DNA from: Desulfobacterales bacterium
Lineage (GTDB): Bacteria > Desulfobacterota > Desulfobacteria > Desulfobacterales > JAIPEE01
Length of the DNA: 52,244 nucleotides
Assembly: GCA_021737275.1 (NCBI GenBank)
Contig: JAIPEE010000028.1
Span: 1-52,244, forward strand
Direction: 5' to 3'
Below, piece after piece: positions 20,491-29,072 of this stretch. Made by a program: the position numbers and the translations under genes. The notes under the pieces were generated by a model that worked only from the letters and a program-made list of their open reading frames with translations, was not told the DNA's origin and did not search any database. Position 1 is the stretch's first letter. Each line of letters starts with the position of its first letter.

Positions 20491-22857
20491 ATGAATACCA
20501 GGCTGGTGAAACTGTTATTTTTGGTTTTGATCATATCTTTTCCTGCGTCAGCGGTTCAGGCGGTTACCGGGCTTCCGGTAGTCCGAATCGGAATTATAGT
20601 GGACGGACCGTGGCAGAGAGACTCGAATACACCGGAAATTTTTAAAAAAGAAATTAGAGATATGACTTCCGGGGAGTTTGATGTGACGTTTCCGGAAGAC
20701 AAACAGATTATCGGAAACTGGACTACGGATAGCGTAAACAAAGCGCTTGATACCCTGTTTTCGGATAAAACAACAGACATTATTCTTACGTTGGGTGCCA
20801 TAGGATCTCATGAAGTCTGCTTAAGAAAGGATTTAAAAAAACCGGTTGTTGCCCCTTTTATTATAGACACAAAAATTCAGGGCCTGCCCTATAAAAATAA
20901 CACCAGCGGTGTAAAAAATCTGAGTTATATAGACGCTTTAAAAAGCTTTGAAAAGGATGTGGAAACGTTCCGGCAGATTGTACCGTTTAAACACCTGACG
21001 GTATTGGCCGATAACCAAATTGTTGAAACCATTCCTGCTTTGAGGGATTTTGCCAGGGCGCTTTCCGAAAAAAATAACTATAATCTGGAACTGGTCGAAG
21101 TTGGATCTTCTGCTGAAGTGGCTTTGCAGAAGTTATCGCCGGAAACAGAGGCGGTTCTGGTTACTGAGCTTAAACAGTTTAATAAACAGGCGTTTCAGCA
21201 ATTAACGGATGAACTGATAAAAAGGAAGCTGCCCAGCTATTCATATAAAGGTATTGAAGAGGTAGAAATGGGTATTCTGGCAGGGCTGGCACCGGCAGCC
21301 GGACTGGAGCATCTTGCCAGAAGCGTTGCCATTAATGTTCAGGATATTCTTCGGGGAGAAAAAGCAAGTTCGTTACCGGTTGATTTTGATCCCGGCGAAA
21401 GGTTGACCATTAATATGGCAACGGCCCGGGCGATTGATGTTTATCCTTCATGGGATATTTTAACTAAAGCGGATTTGATTAACGAGGAAGATACGGTTGG
21501 TGCAAAAGAGCTGACGCTGGAAATCGTTGTCAACGAAGCGCTTATGGCAAACCTTCATCTTGCTTCAGCTAAAAGATCTGTTGAGGCGGGTCGTCAAAGT
21601 GTTTATGAATCCCGATCTACCCTTTTGCCGCAAATCAGTATTGGTTCCCAGGCAAGGATGATTGACGATGATAGGGCCGAGGCCTACCTTGGCCTTCTAC
21701 CTGAAAAACAGTGGACCGGTAGTGCGGATGCATCCCAGCTAATTTATTCAGATAAAGCATGGTCAAATTATACCGTACAAAAATATCTGCAGGCAGGCCG
21801 TGAAGAGGATTATGAAGCACTGAGACAGGATATTATTCAGATTGCGGCAACGTCTTATCTGAACTATCTCAGGTCAAAGGCCATTGAAAATATCCAAAAA
21901 GATAACCTGCGCCTGACAAGAGAAAACCTGGAGCGGGCCCAGGTAAGGTTATCTGCCGGAATAGCCGGGCCGGATGAAGTTTACCGGTGGGAGAGTGAGG
22001 TTGCAGGAAGTCGTCAGCTGGTTCTGGCAGCAGAATCTTTTACAATGGATGCACTCAGTTCGCTTAATCGTATTTTGAACCGTCCACAAGATGATATGAT
22101 TAATGCACTCGAAGCAGACTATAAAGATCCGGCAGAATTTTTAAAAAATAAAAAAATAACGCAGTACATTGATAACGACAAGTCTCTTCGTACGTTCAGG
22201 GATTTTATGATCCAGGAAGGGCTGCTAATGGCCCCCGAGCTTCGACAGATTGACGCAGCCATAGCCGCTAATGAAAGAGTCCTGACCGCTTCAAAACGGG
22301 CTTTTTGGATACCGGATGTCAGCATAAAGGGGAATGTAACAGAACTGTTTGATGAAAGCGGTGCCGGGTCAAACATTACCGGCCCGACAGAAACCGATGA
22401 TACCGCATGGACAGCGGGTGTTTATGCAACGCTGCCTCTGTTTAACAGTGGTGGAAAAGTATCTACCATGCGCCGTTCCCGGGAAGAGTTGGCCAAACTG
22501 AGATTTGATCATGATGCAACGGCAGAACTGATAGAAGAACGTATCCGTCATGCGGTACATCTGATTCGGGCTTCTTATCCCTCCATCTGGCTTTCAAAAG
22601 ATGCTGCCGTAGCTGCAAACAAGAACCTGACACTGGTAACCGATTCCTATACACGCGGCATAAAATCAATTATCGACCTGCTTGATGCACAGAATCAGTC
22701 CCTTGTTGCAGACCAGAAGGCCGTAAATGCAGTATATGATTTTATGATAGACCTGATGTCTCTCCAGAGAAGTGTCGGGTACTTTGTGATGTTTGAAAAT
22801 GAACAGGCTATTGATGAGTGGTTTAAAAAAGTCGATGCTTTTTTTGTACAAAAATAG
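20491..22857 (+). CDS. TolC-like outer-membrane efflux protein with N-terminal ABC-type substrate-binding domain
   Basis: This 788-residue fusion starts with a Sec signal peptide (about 1-24). Residues about 28-330 follow the ABC_sub_bind type of periplasmic binding fold: VVRIGIIVDGPW, ILTLGAIGSHEVCL, KKPVVAPFII, LTVLADNQ, PSYSYKGIEEVEMGILAGLAP. Residues about 340-785 match an outer-membrane efflux protein, with the duplicated coiled-coil region (RLTRENLERAQVRLSAGIAG, and DSYTRGIKSIIDLLDAQNQ). A usual TolC has about 450 residues. The extra domain could sense or gather a ligand at the channel entrance. AAAGGAG precedes the ATG. It is the third efflux gene. Confidence 0.85.
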   Translation: MNTRLVKLLFLVLIISFPASAVQAVTGLPVVRIGIIVDGPWQRDSNTPEIFKKEIRDMTSGEFDVTFPEDKQIIGNWTTDSVNKALDTLFSDKTTDIILTLGAIGSHEVCLRKDLKKPVVAPFIIDTKIQGLPYKNNTSGVKNLSYIDALKSFEKDVETFRQIVPFKHLTVLADNQIVETIPALRDFARALSEKNNYNLELVEVGSSAEVALQKLSPETEAVLVTELKQFNKQAFQQLTDELIKRKLPSYSYKGIEEVEMGILAGLAPAAGLEHLARSVAINVQDILRGEKASSLPVDFDPGERLTINMATARAIDVYPSWDILTKADLINEEDTVGAKELTLEIVVNEALMANLHLASAKRSVEAGRQSVYESRSTLLPQISIGSQARMIDDDRAEAYLGLLPEKQWTGSADASQLIYSDKAWSNYTVQKYLQAGREEDYEALRQDIIQIAATSYLNYLRSKAIENIQKDNLRLTRENLERAQVRLSAGIAGPDEVYRWESEVAGSRQLVLAAESFTMDALSSLNRILNRPQDDMINALEADYKDPAEFLKNKKITQYIDNDKSLRTFRDFMIQEGLLMAPELRQIDAAIAANERVLTASKRAFWIPDVSIKGNVTELFDESGAGSNITGPTETDDTAWTAGVYATLPLFNSGGKVSTMRRSREELAKLRFDHDATAELIEERIRHAVHLIRASYPSIWLSKDAAVAANKNLTLVTDSYTRGIKSIIDLLDAQNQSLVADQKAVNAVYDFMIDLMSLQRSVGYFVMFENEQAIDEWFKKVDAFFVQK

Positions 22858-22893
22858 AACTAAAACCAAAATATAAAAAAAATTAATAAAGAC

Positions 22894-23571
22894 ATGGGAC
22901 ACAGACATCCTGTTTTAAAAAGAATTATTTATAATAGACTTCTCTTTTTACTGGCCACCCTGGCATTATACATTGGGCTTGGACCTTTTTTAAGGGAGTT
23001 TATCAAGGCCCGCGTTTTGATGGACATCCTGTTTACTTTTATTTTAATTTCAGGAACCTATGCCATAGGTCAGAACAAAAGACAGATCATCATATCCGTT
23101 GTTTTTGCAATTCCCATGCTTATATCCATATGGATAGCGCATTTCATAAAAACACCCGCCACTGCTGTTACGGCAGATGTGCTGACCATAATTTTTTTAA
23201 CACATATAACACTTGTAATACTGAAAAATATTTTAACTGAAAAAGAGATTACGATCGATATTATTTTTTCGGCTGTTGCTGCATATCTGCTGATGGGCGT
23301 CATTTGGGCGATTTTGTTTTCTCTGCTGGATGTTTCTCATCCGGGATCTTTTTCTGTAAAGGACGGACCGCTTGGCTCAGGCGGTTATCTTTTTATCTAT
23401 TATAGTTTTACAACATTGACGACACTGGGTTATGGAGATGTTTTACCCTTAACAGATAAAGCAGCGGCTTTGGCTATATTTGAAGCGATCACCGGCCAGA
23501 TTTACCTGACGGTTGTTATTGCACGACTGGTTGGACTCCATATTTCTCAAAGCGTGACCGAAAAAAAATAG
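22894..23571 (+). CDS. six-TM potassium channel-like protein
   Basis: A 225-residue membrane protein with about six hydrophobic helices and a pore segment TTLTTLGYGDVLP before the last helix. TLGYGD is the potassium selectivity filter. No RCK or cyclic-nucleotide domain follows; the chain stops about 15 residues after the last helix, so gating must be by voltage, lipid or a partner. There is no charged S4-like helix. The start ATG lacks a clear ribosome site, so the N-terminus is uncertain. It lies 36 bases after the efflux operon and may be cotranscribed. Confidence 0.8.
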   Translation: MGHRHPVLKRIIYNRLLFLLATLALYIGLGPFLREFIKARVLMDILFTFILISGTYAIGQNKRQIIISVVFAIPMLISIWIAHFIKTPATAVTADVLTIIFLTHITLVILKNILTEKEITIDIIFSAVAAYLLMGVIWAILFSLLDVSHPGSFSVKDGPLGSGGYLFIYYSFTTLTTLGYGDVLPLTDKAAALAIFEAITGQIYLTVVIARLVGLHISQSVTEKK

Positions 23572-23695
23572 TAATCTGAATAACGTGTTATCCCTGATCT
23601 TTCTGGAGGCACGGTTAGTATTGGGCCGATAAAAAAACGGAAGAGAGAACCCTTAATGCATACTTTTTTATTTAAAGAGCAAGCGAGGTTTCTTC

Positions 23696-25054
23696 ATGAT
23701 GCATAAAAAGAAAAGCGGACTTAACCTGAAGGATGTCCACAAAGTACTTAGACGGCGCCTAATCATAGCCGGCTTTACGCTTTCCATATTACTCGGTACG
23801 GCAGTATGGTTTTCAGAATATGATAAAATTGGTGAAGATGTTACAGAACGGGCGATTCAGGGAGCCAGCATCTTTAATTCCCAGATAAGGAGCCTTCTCG
23901 ATGAATCCGGTGTCTCTGACCGGATGGCCGTAAAGCGGGAGTCAGAGGCTTTTAACCATGCATCCAGAAGTCTTGTTGATACCCGAAAGGGACATTTTGT
24001 TTTTTCCAGCGTTTATGACAAAACGTCCGGTACCATAACAAGAAGTTCTGATGATGACTATCTTCATATTGAAGCGCTCGAAGTGGCTCTGGCCGGCGCG
24101 GTCCGACCTTTTCCAGGGGAGGGAGAAACGTTTACAAAAATTATTAAAGTTGCAGAGATTCCGCATATCTATATTGCAGCACCGCTTCTGGACAGCAAGG
24201 GAGAAGCGATTGCTTATATTGATGGAATTTTTGCCATTTCACAGGACACTATATTGGGGTTCAGAAAAAAGGCGTTCAGAACAGTAATACTTTCAGTTGG
24301 AATTGTTTTTTTAACCACCCTTCTGCTTTATCCAATTATCATATTGCTGACAAGAAAAGTTACAACAATTTCAATGAACCTTCAAGATTCCCACATTGAA
24401 ACACTCAAGGTCCTCGGAAGTGCTGTCGCGAAACGAGACAGCGATACAGATTCTCATAACTATCGGGTTACCATTATTTCTGTTAGAATTGCTGAAACAT
24501 GCGGACTTGAGGCAGAGACAATTCAGAGCCTGATAAAGGGAGCGTTTCTCCACGATGTGGGCAAAATTGGAATAAGGGATGATATATTGCTTAAGCCGGC
24601 CAAGTTAACTGACGGAGAGTTTGATACGATGAAGCATCATGTTCCTCACGGGCTGGATATCGTTAATCGATCGGCATGGTTGAAAGATGCTATTGAAGTT
24701 GTCGGATTTCACCATGAAAAATTTGACGGCAGCGGATACGGTAAGGGGTTGAGCGGAAAAGAGATTCCCATCAATGCACGAATTTTCGCCATAGCCGATG
24801 TCTTTGATGCCCTGACTTCAAAACGCCCCTATAAAGAGCCTTTTTCATATAACAAAGCAATGGATATTCTTGAAGAGGGTCGGGGCGCTCATTTTGATCC
24901 GGATCTTCTGGATCGGTTTAAAACCATTTCCGAATTGCTGTTTGTGGAGCTTGCCGGTTGCGATCATGAAGAGCTGACCGTCTCTCTGGATAATATTATT
25001 CAGATGTATTTTCCAAAAGCTGTTGAGATTAATATGGAGAAGGTAAGTAGATAA
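23696..25054 (+). CDS. membrane-bound HD-GYP domain protein (putative c-di-GMP phosphodiesterase)
   Basis: This 452-residue protein has one helix near residues 22-43, a periplasmic sensory segment of about 150 residues, a second helix near 200-225 and a cytoplasmic HD-GYP domain (about 235-430). HD-GYP enzymes hydrolyse cyclic di-GMP. Visible motifs are AKRDSDTDSHNYRV, FLHDVGKIGI, KHHVPHGLDI, GFHHEKFDGSGY and ADVFDALTSKRPY. The name-giving GYP triplet reads GYG here, but metal-binding His and Asp residues are kept, so activity is plausible. The PAS-LuxR regulator follows after 33 bases. Confidence 0.87.
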   Translation: MMHKKKSGLNLKDVHKVLRRRLIIAGFTLSILLGTAVWFSEYDKIGEDVTERAIQGASIFNSQIRSLLDESGVSDRMAVKRESEAFNHASRSLVDTRKGHFVFSSVYDKTSGTITRSSDDDYLHIEALEVALAGAVRPFPGEGETFTKIIKVAEIPHIYIAAPLLDSKGEAIAYIDGIFAISQDTILGFRKKAFRTVILSVGIVFLTTLLLYPIIILLTRKVTTISMNLQDSHIETLKVLGSAVAKRDSDTDSHNYRVTIISVRIAETCGLEAETIQSLIKGAFLHDVGKIGIRDDILLKPAKLTDGEFDTMKHHVPHGLDIVNRSAWLKDAIEVVGFHHEKFDGSGYGKGLSGKEIPINARIFAIADVFDALTSKRPYKEPFSYNKAMDILEEGRGAHFDPDLLDRFKTISELLFVELAGCDHEELTVSLDNIIQMYFPKAVEINMEKVSR

Positions 25055-25087
25055 ACGATTGAATTAACGAATAAACGGGTATAGTGA

Positions 25088-26458
25088 ATGGAAAAGATTG
25101 TTCAAAAACCAGACGATAACAGGCTGCCTGTTAAACTAGTTAAACCTGAGCAAGCACCTTATTCACCTTCCGACAACCTTGGTGTTTACAGACAATTATT
25201 TCAAGAGTCTCCTATTCCTGCATTAATTTTCAAAAAAGATGGAAAGAATATACGGTTAAAAGGCTTCAATAAAACTGCAGCGTTAAAGATACAAAACATA
25301 TCATCAAAATCATTGGAACAATCGGTTGCTAAAATTTTTTTAAGCGAAAAGGAGATTCAAAACAAGATCGTCCTTTGTTTGACACATAAATTTTCTTCAA
25401 ACAGCGAAGAGCAGCTCAAACCAAAAAACAAGAGCGGTTATAAACACCTGCTTTTCAGATACACGTTTATTAGTCCGGATATGCTGCTTGTGCAGACAGA
25501 AGATATAAAAAAGCGCAGGCTTGTTGAAGATGCTCTGACGAAGAGTAAGGAAAGGCTCGAGCTTGCACTTTTTTCATCCGAGGCAGGTCTCTGGGATTGG
25601 AATGTTTCTACAGGAGAACTTGTCTTAGATGAGAACTGGGCCGGAATTCTGGGATATTCGCTTGATGAAATTGAGGGACATATTTCGACCTGGGAAAAAC
25701 TAATTAACCCTGAAGACAAGCCCAGAACATTAGAAATAATAAACGCTCATCTGGAAGGGAAAACAGTAAGATATCAATCAGAACACCGGTTGTTAGGCAA
25801 GCACGGAAATTGGGTATGGGTGCTGGATACAGGGAAGGTCGTTGCAAGAGATAAAAGGGGTAACCCATTACGAATGACAGGCACCAAGATTGATATTACA
25901 AAGCGCAAGCATATGGAAAAAGAGCTTGAGTCTTTTAACTTAAAACTTGAAAAAATGGTTGAAGAAAGAACACACAGGTTAAAGCTTAAGCAGCGGTTGC
26001 TATTAACAAAAAAACAGGAATTGAATAATAAAACGCTGCGCCTTGAAGAGGTAAATAATGCACTTAAAGTCCTTTTAAAAAAAAGTGATGAAAACCGAAA
26101 AGAGAGCGAAGAGAATATGGTGGCTAATCTGACTGAGTTGGTTATACCGTATCTTGAAAAAATTGAAAACAAGGGGTTAAATGATGACCAAAAGACATTT
26201 TTAGATATAATAAGATCCAACCTGGGTCAGATTGTTGAACCCTTTTCACGCAAATTAACTTCCAAATATTTAAATCTGACGCCGGCAGAAATCAATGTGG
26301 CAAACCTGATAAAACAGGGTAAGTCCTCAAAGGAAATAGCCGAGTTGTCATTCTTATCCTTTAAAACAATAGAAACACAAAGAAGAAATATCAGAAAAAA
26401 ACTGGGTATAACCAGTAAAAAAGTTAACCTTAAGACTTATCTTCACACTCTTTCATAA
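25088..26458 (+). CDS. PAS-domain LuxR-type transcription regulator
   Basis: A 456-residue cytoplasmic protein without membrane segments. A degenerate PAS region lies at about 30-140. A clear second PAS with PAC ending covers about 150-275 (GLWDWNVSTGELVLDENW, then GTKIDITKRKHMEKEL). A coiled coil spans about 275-350. A LuxR helix-turn-helix sits at about 395-445 (LTPAEINVANLIKQGKSSKE, FKTIETQRRNIRKKLGI). It lacks a receiver domain and a kinase domain, so the PAS domains probably bind the signal directly. It ends at a strong hairpin, so the channel/HD-GYP/regulator genes form the end of a transcription unit. Confidence 0.85.
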   Translation: MEKIVQKPDDNRLPVKLVKPEQAPYSPSDNLGVYRQLFQESPIPALIFKKDGKNIRLKGFNKTAALKIQNISSKSLEQSVAKIFLSEKEIQNKIVLCLTHKFSSNSEEQLKPKNKSGYKHLLFRYTFISPDMLLVQTEDIKKRRLVEDALTKSKERLELALFSSEAGLWDWNVSTGELVLDENWAGILGYSLDEIEGHISTWEKLINPEDKPRTLEIINAHLEGKTVRYQSEHRLLGKHGNWVWVLDTGKVVARDKRGNPLRMTGTKIDITKRKHMEKELESFNLKLEKMVEERTHRLKLKQRLLLTKKQELNNKTLRLEEVNNALKVLLKKSDENRKESEENMVANLTELVIPYLEKIENKGLNDDQKTFLDIIRSNLGQIVEPFSRKLTSKYLNLTPAEINVANLIKQGKSSKEIAELSFLSFKTIETQRRNIRKKLGITSKKVNLKTYLHTLS

Positions 26459-26494
26459 ACGAGTACAAAACATACCTGTTTTATACTCGTTTAT
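26455..26494 (+). terminator. hairpin terminator after the PAS-LuxR gene
   Basis: ATAAACGAGTA (26455-26465) pairs with TACTCGTTTAT (26484-26494), and the inner AAAAC/GTTTT pairs extend the stem past one mismatch. The hairpin starts at the stop codon. The T-rich tail is short. Confidence 0.7.
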
Positions 26495-26870
26495 TCAGTC
26501 TTGCAACTTGATTTAGATTATTTTATATATGATTCCACTGGCTACGCATCCTGATCTCTAAAAACGGAACCTAACTTCAGTATAGCCAATTTTTTAAATG
26601 AAAACCTTTCTTACAAAACCTGAGTTTTAAGTTAAAGCAGTAATTTCCATTTTAGCCGGATATTTATATTTGAGTTGTAATTGAATTTTTTCCACGCACT
26701 TTTTTTCTTGTAAAAAATTAAAAGATATCGGGTGGTTTTATGCCCATAACCGGTCTTCTATCGTTTTTTGTAAACTGTGATTAAATCGAATGGTGATACA
26801 TTGTGTTTACAAATATCGATAAAGAAGGCTTCTCATTCAAATACACCTAACTAAACAGGGGGAAAGGCTT
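26495..26870 (+). promoter_or_regulatory. intergenic region upstream of livJ-like gene with an inverted repeat
   Basis: No gene is seen in this AT-rich gap. A 9-base inverted repeat, TTTGTAAAC at 26767-26775 and GTTTACAAA at 26805-26813, lies 60-100 bases before the binding-protein start and may be a pair of regulator sites. A run of G (AGGGGGAAAGG) at 26857-26867 is the ribosome site for the ATG at 26871. I cannot assign a clear -35/-10 pair. Confidence 0.4.
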
Positions 26871-28124
26871 ATGAGAAGAAAAGTATATCGTATTTTAGTA
26901 TGGATTTTTGTCTTGAGCTTTATTGTCACGTTTGCACCATCGGCATTTGCAGGAAAAGATGTTGTTAAAATTGGTTTTAATGCACCATTGTCCGGCCCTG
27001 CGGCAGCATGGGGGCTTCCTGGAATGGAGGGCGTCAGTATTTGGGTTGACAAAGTTAATGATTCCGGCGGCCTTGAAGTTGGCGGCAAGACATACATGGT
27101 GGAAATTGTTCAGTTTGATAATGAAGGCGTTGGGAGTAAAGCGCTGCTGGGCGCAAGAAAGCTTGTCCTTGAAGATAAGGTCGAGGCCATGCTCATGCTG
27201 GGAGGAGCTCCCAGTGCCGTAGTTCAGCCTTTTTTAACAAAACATAAAATAATGACATTTGTTCTGGTCTCTTCAGATATTGCCCCGGATAGACCATATC
27301 TGCTGGATGTAACCGATAACTTTCCTACATATCACCTTCTGCACGCAGAGTATATTGCCAAAGCACACCCTGAGGCTAAACGCGTAGCGATCATTTCCCA
27401 GGATGATGAAATCGGTCTTAACGCAATAGCCTGGTCGGAAGCCGGTTTTAAGGCTGCAGGCATTGAAGTTGTTTATTCAAAGCCTTTTGGTTTGGAAACT
27501 ACGGATTTTGCGCCAATTGTAACGGCTGCATTGGCGAAAAATCCGGATATTATCAGTACGGGTGCCGCATATCCTGAGTTTCAGGCCCTTATTTTTGAAC
27601 AGGCTCATTCACAGGGTTGGAAAGGCGTCGTGACCTCAGCCTGCTGGGACTTCAAAGCTATTACAGCCAAGGTTCCAACAAATTGGATGGATGGTGCTGT
27701 TTCAGGATTTCCGGATTTTGATGACCCTAAGCTTTCAAGTGAACATAACGAGTTCTGGAAGGCCTGGAAGGAAAAATACCCGACCCATAGTTTTTCTGAA
27801 ATTACCTGGGAATATAAAGCGGCTCTTGATGTATGGGCATATGGTGCCAAAAAAGCCGGGAGTGTTAAATCAGAAGATGTTTATAAGGCTTTGAAATCAT
27901 CTGATACGGTTCCGCACGCTTTTGGCGACGGTGTATGGTGGGGAGAAGAAATTTATGGACTGGATAACCTTCTGGTACCAACCTGGCCCATCACTGAAGT
28001 TAAAGACAGTAAACCTGTAATTGTAGATTATGGTAGTCTGACCGACTGGCTCAAGGATGAGAATAAGAAAAAAATTCTTATGGAAAGCCTTGAAAAATGG
28101 AACATGAATACGGTTAAGAAATAA
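26871..28124 (+). CDS. livJ: branched-chain amino acid-type ABC transporter substrate-binding protein
   Basis: This periplasmic binding protein (417 residues) has a Sec signal peptide ending near AFAGKD. The mature chain begins VVKIGFNAPLSGPAAAWG, the usual start of LivJ-type (Peripla_BP_6) proteins. Other family features are ALLGARKLVLEDKVEAMLML and KRVAIISQDDEIGLNAIAW. Family members bind branched-chain amino acids, but many anaerobe homologues bind aromatic or other organic acids. The genes downstream encode an aldehyde oxidoreductase, so another substrate is possible. A hairpin follows before the permeases. Confidence 0.85.
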   Translation: MRRKVYRILVWIFVLSFIVTFAPSAFAGKDVVKIGFNAPLSGPAAAWGLPGMEGVSIWVDKVNDSGGLEVGGKTYMVEIVQFDNEGVGSKALLGARKLVLEDKVEAMLMLGGAPSAVVQPFLTKHKIMTFVLVSSDIAPDRPYLLDVTDNFPTYHLLHAEYIAKAHPEAKRVAIISQDDEIGLNAIAWSEAGFKAAGIEVVYSKPFGLETTDFAPIVTAALAKNPDIISTGAAYPEFQALIFEQAHSQGWKGVVTSACWDFKAITAKVPTNWMDGAVSGFPDFDDPKLSSEHNEFWKAWKEKYPTHSFSEITWEYKAALDVWAYGAKKAGSVKSEDVYKALKSSDTVPHAFGDGVWWGEEIYGLDNLLVPTWPITEVKDSKPVIVDYGSLTDWLKDENKKKILMESLEKWNMNTVKK

Positions 28125-28132
28125 ACAGGAAT

Positions 28133-28167
28133 TGGGCCCATTCACAATTTTTAGATGAATGGGCCCA
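28133..28167 (+). terminator. intra-operon hairpin between livJ and livH
   Basis: TGGGCCCATTCA (28133-28144) and TGAATGGGCCCA (28156-28167) form a perfect 12-pair stem with an 11-base loop. No T run follows, so it more likely protects the binding-protein mRNA and reduces read-through than stops transcription fully. Confidence 0.65.
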
Positions 28168-28208
28168 TGTTCTGAGTCAATGATATTTCTATGAGGAACG
28201 GAAATAGT

Positions 28209-29072
28209 ATGGAATTTGTCGGACAAACATTTTTAAACGGACTGATGACCAGCTCTTTTTATGCCCTTATTGCTGTAGGCTTGAGCCTGGTTTTTGGAGT
28301 CATGCATATTGTAAACTTTGCACACGGAGAGTTCTATATGGTCGGTGCTTATACCGTGTGGGTTCTTTTTGCTGTTATGCACTGGCCCTTTTTTCTGGCG
28401 GTATTAGCTGCCATCGTGCTGGTTGGACTGCTGGGTGTGGTTACAGAACGGCTGGTATTCAGGCAGGCCCACGGAAACGTCCTTTCCGGGTTTATTATGT
28501 CCGTTGGACTGGTTTTTATTCTCCAGGTAGCGGTTGTGAAACTTTGGGGCGTAGGCAAAATGAAACCGGTACCGGCGGCATTTCCCCAGATTCTTGACAT
28601 GGGTGGAATTTCAGTTAGCTGGCAAAGGTTTATTGTGGTGCCGGCAACCATTATACTGCTTAGTGCGTTATGGCTTTTTCTGGACCGAACCAAACTGGGC
28701 AGAGGGCTTCGGGCCTCAGCGCTGGATCCTGATGCAGCGGCCCTCCAGGGAATCAGCCCTCAGAAATGTGCGACAATTGCAATGCTGCTGGGCTCTGCCA
28801 TGGCCGGGGCAGCAGGTGCCTTTATGGCACCGATCATGTCTGTTCATCCCTACATGGGGCATTCCGTTGTATGGACAGCATTTGTGGTGGTCATCGTGGG
28901 TGGTCCGGGAAATATAAGAGGAACAATTCTGGCTTCACTTCTTTTCGGATTTCTAACTACAATTATTACCACGTTACTTGATTCAACCATCGCCAATATG
29001 GTCAATACACTGGTAATGCTCGTGCTGTTATCTGTCAGACCACAGGGGGTTGCAGGACATGCAGAACACTAA
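28209..29072 (+). CDS. livH: branched-chain amino acid-type ABC transporter permease LivH
   Basis: An inner-membrane permease of the LivH family with about eight hydrophobic segments. The N-terminal MEFVGQTFLNGLMTSSFYAL and VMHIVNFAHGEFYMVGAY are strong family features. I place the start at ATG 28209, since GAGGAA lies about 10 bases before it, whereas the in-frame ATG at 28191 has no ribosome site. A conserved cytoplasmic loop is seen at GLRASALDPDAAALQGI. It overlaps livM by a few codons, so the two permeases are made together. Confidence 0.88.
   Translation: MEFVGQTFLNGLMTSSFYALIAVGLSLVFGVMHIVNFAHGEFYMVGAYTVWVLFAVMHWPFFLAVLAAIVLVGLLGVVTERLVFRQAHGNVLSGFIMSVGLVFILQVAVVKLWGVGKMKPVPAAFPQILDMGGISVSWQRFIVVPATIILLSALWLFLDRTKLGRGLRASALDPDAAALQGISPQKCATIAMLLGSAMAGAAGAFMAPIMSVHPYMGHSVVWTAFVVVIVGGPGNIRGTILASLLFGFLTTIITTLLDSTIANMVNTLVMLVLLSVRPQGVAGHAEH

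Noticed and set aside
25774-26220. A 148-residue leftward frame rich in Ser and Phe
   Set aside because: Antisense to the PAS-LuxR coiled-coil region; Ser/Phe richness is what Lys/Glu-rich coding gives on the other strand.
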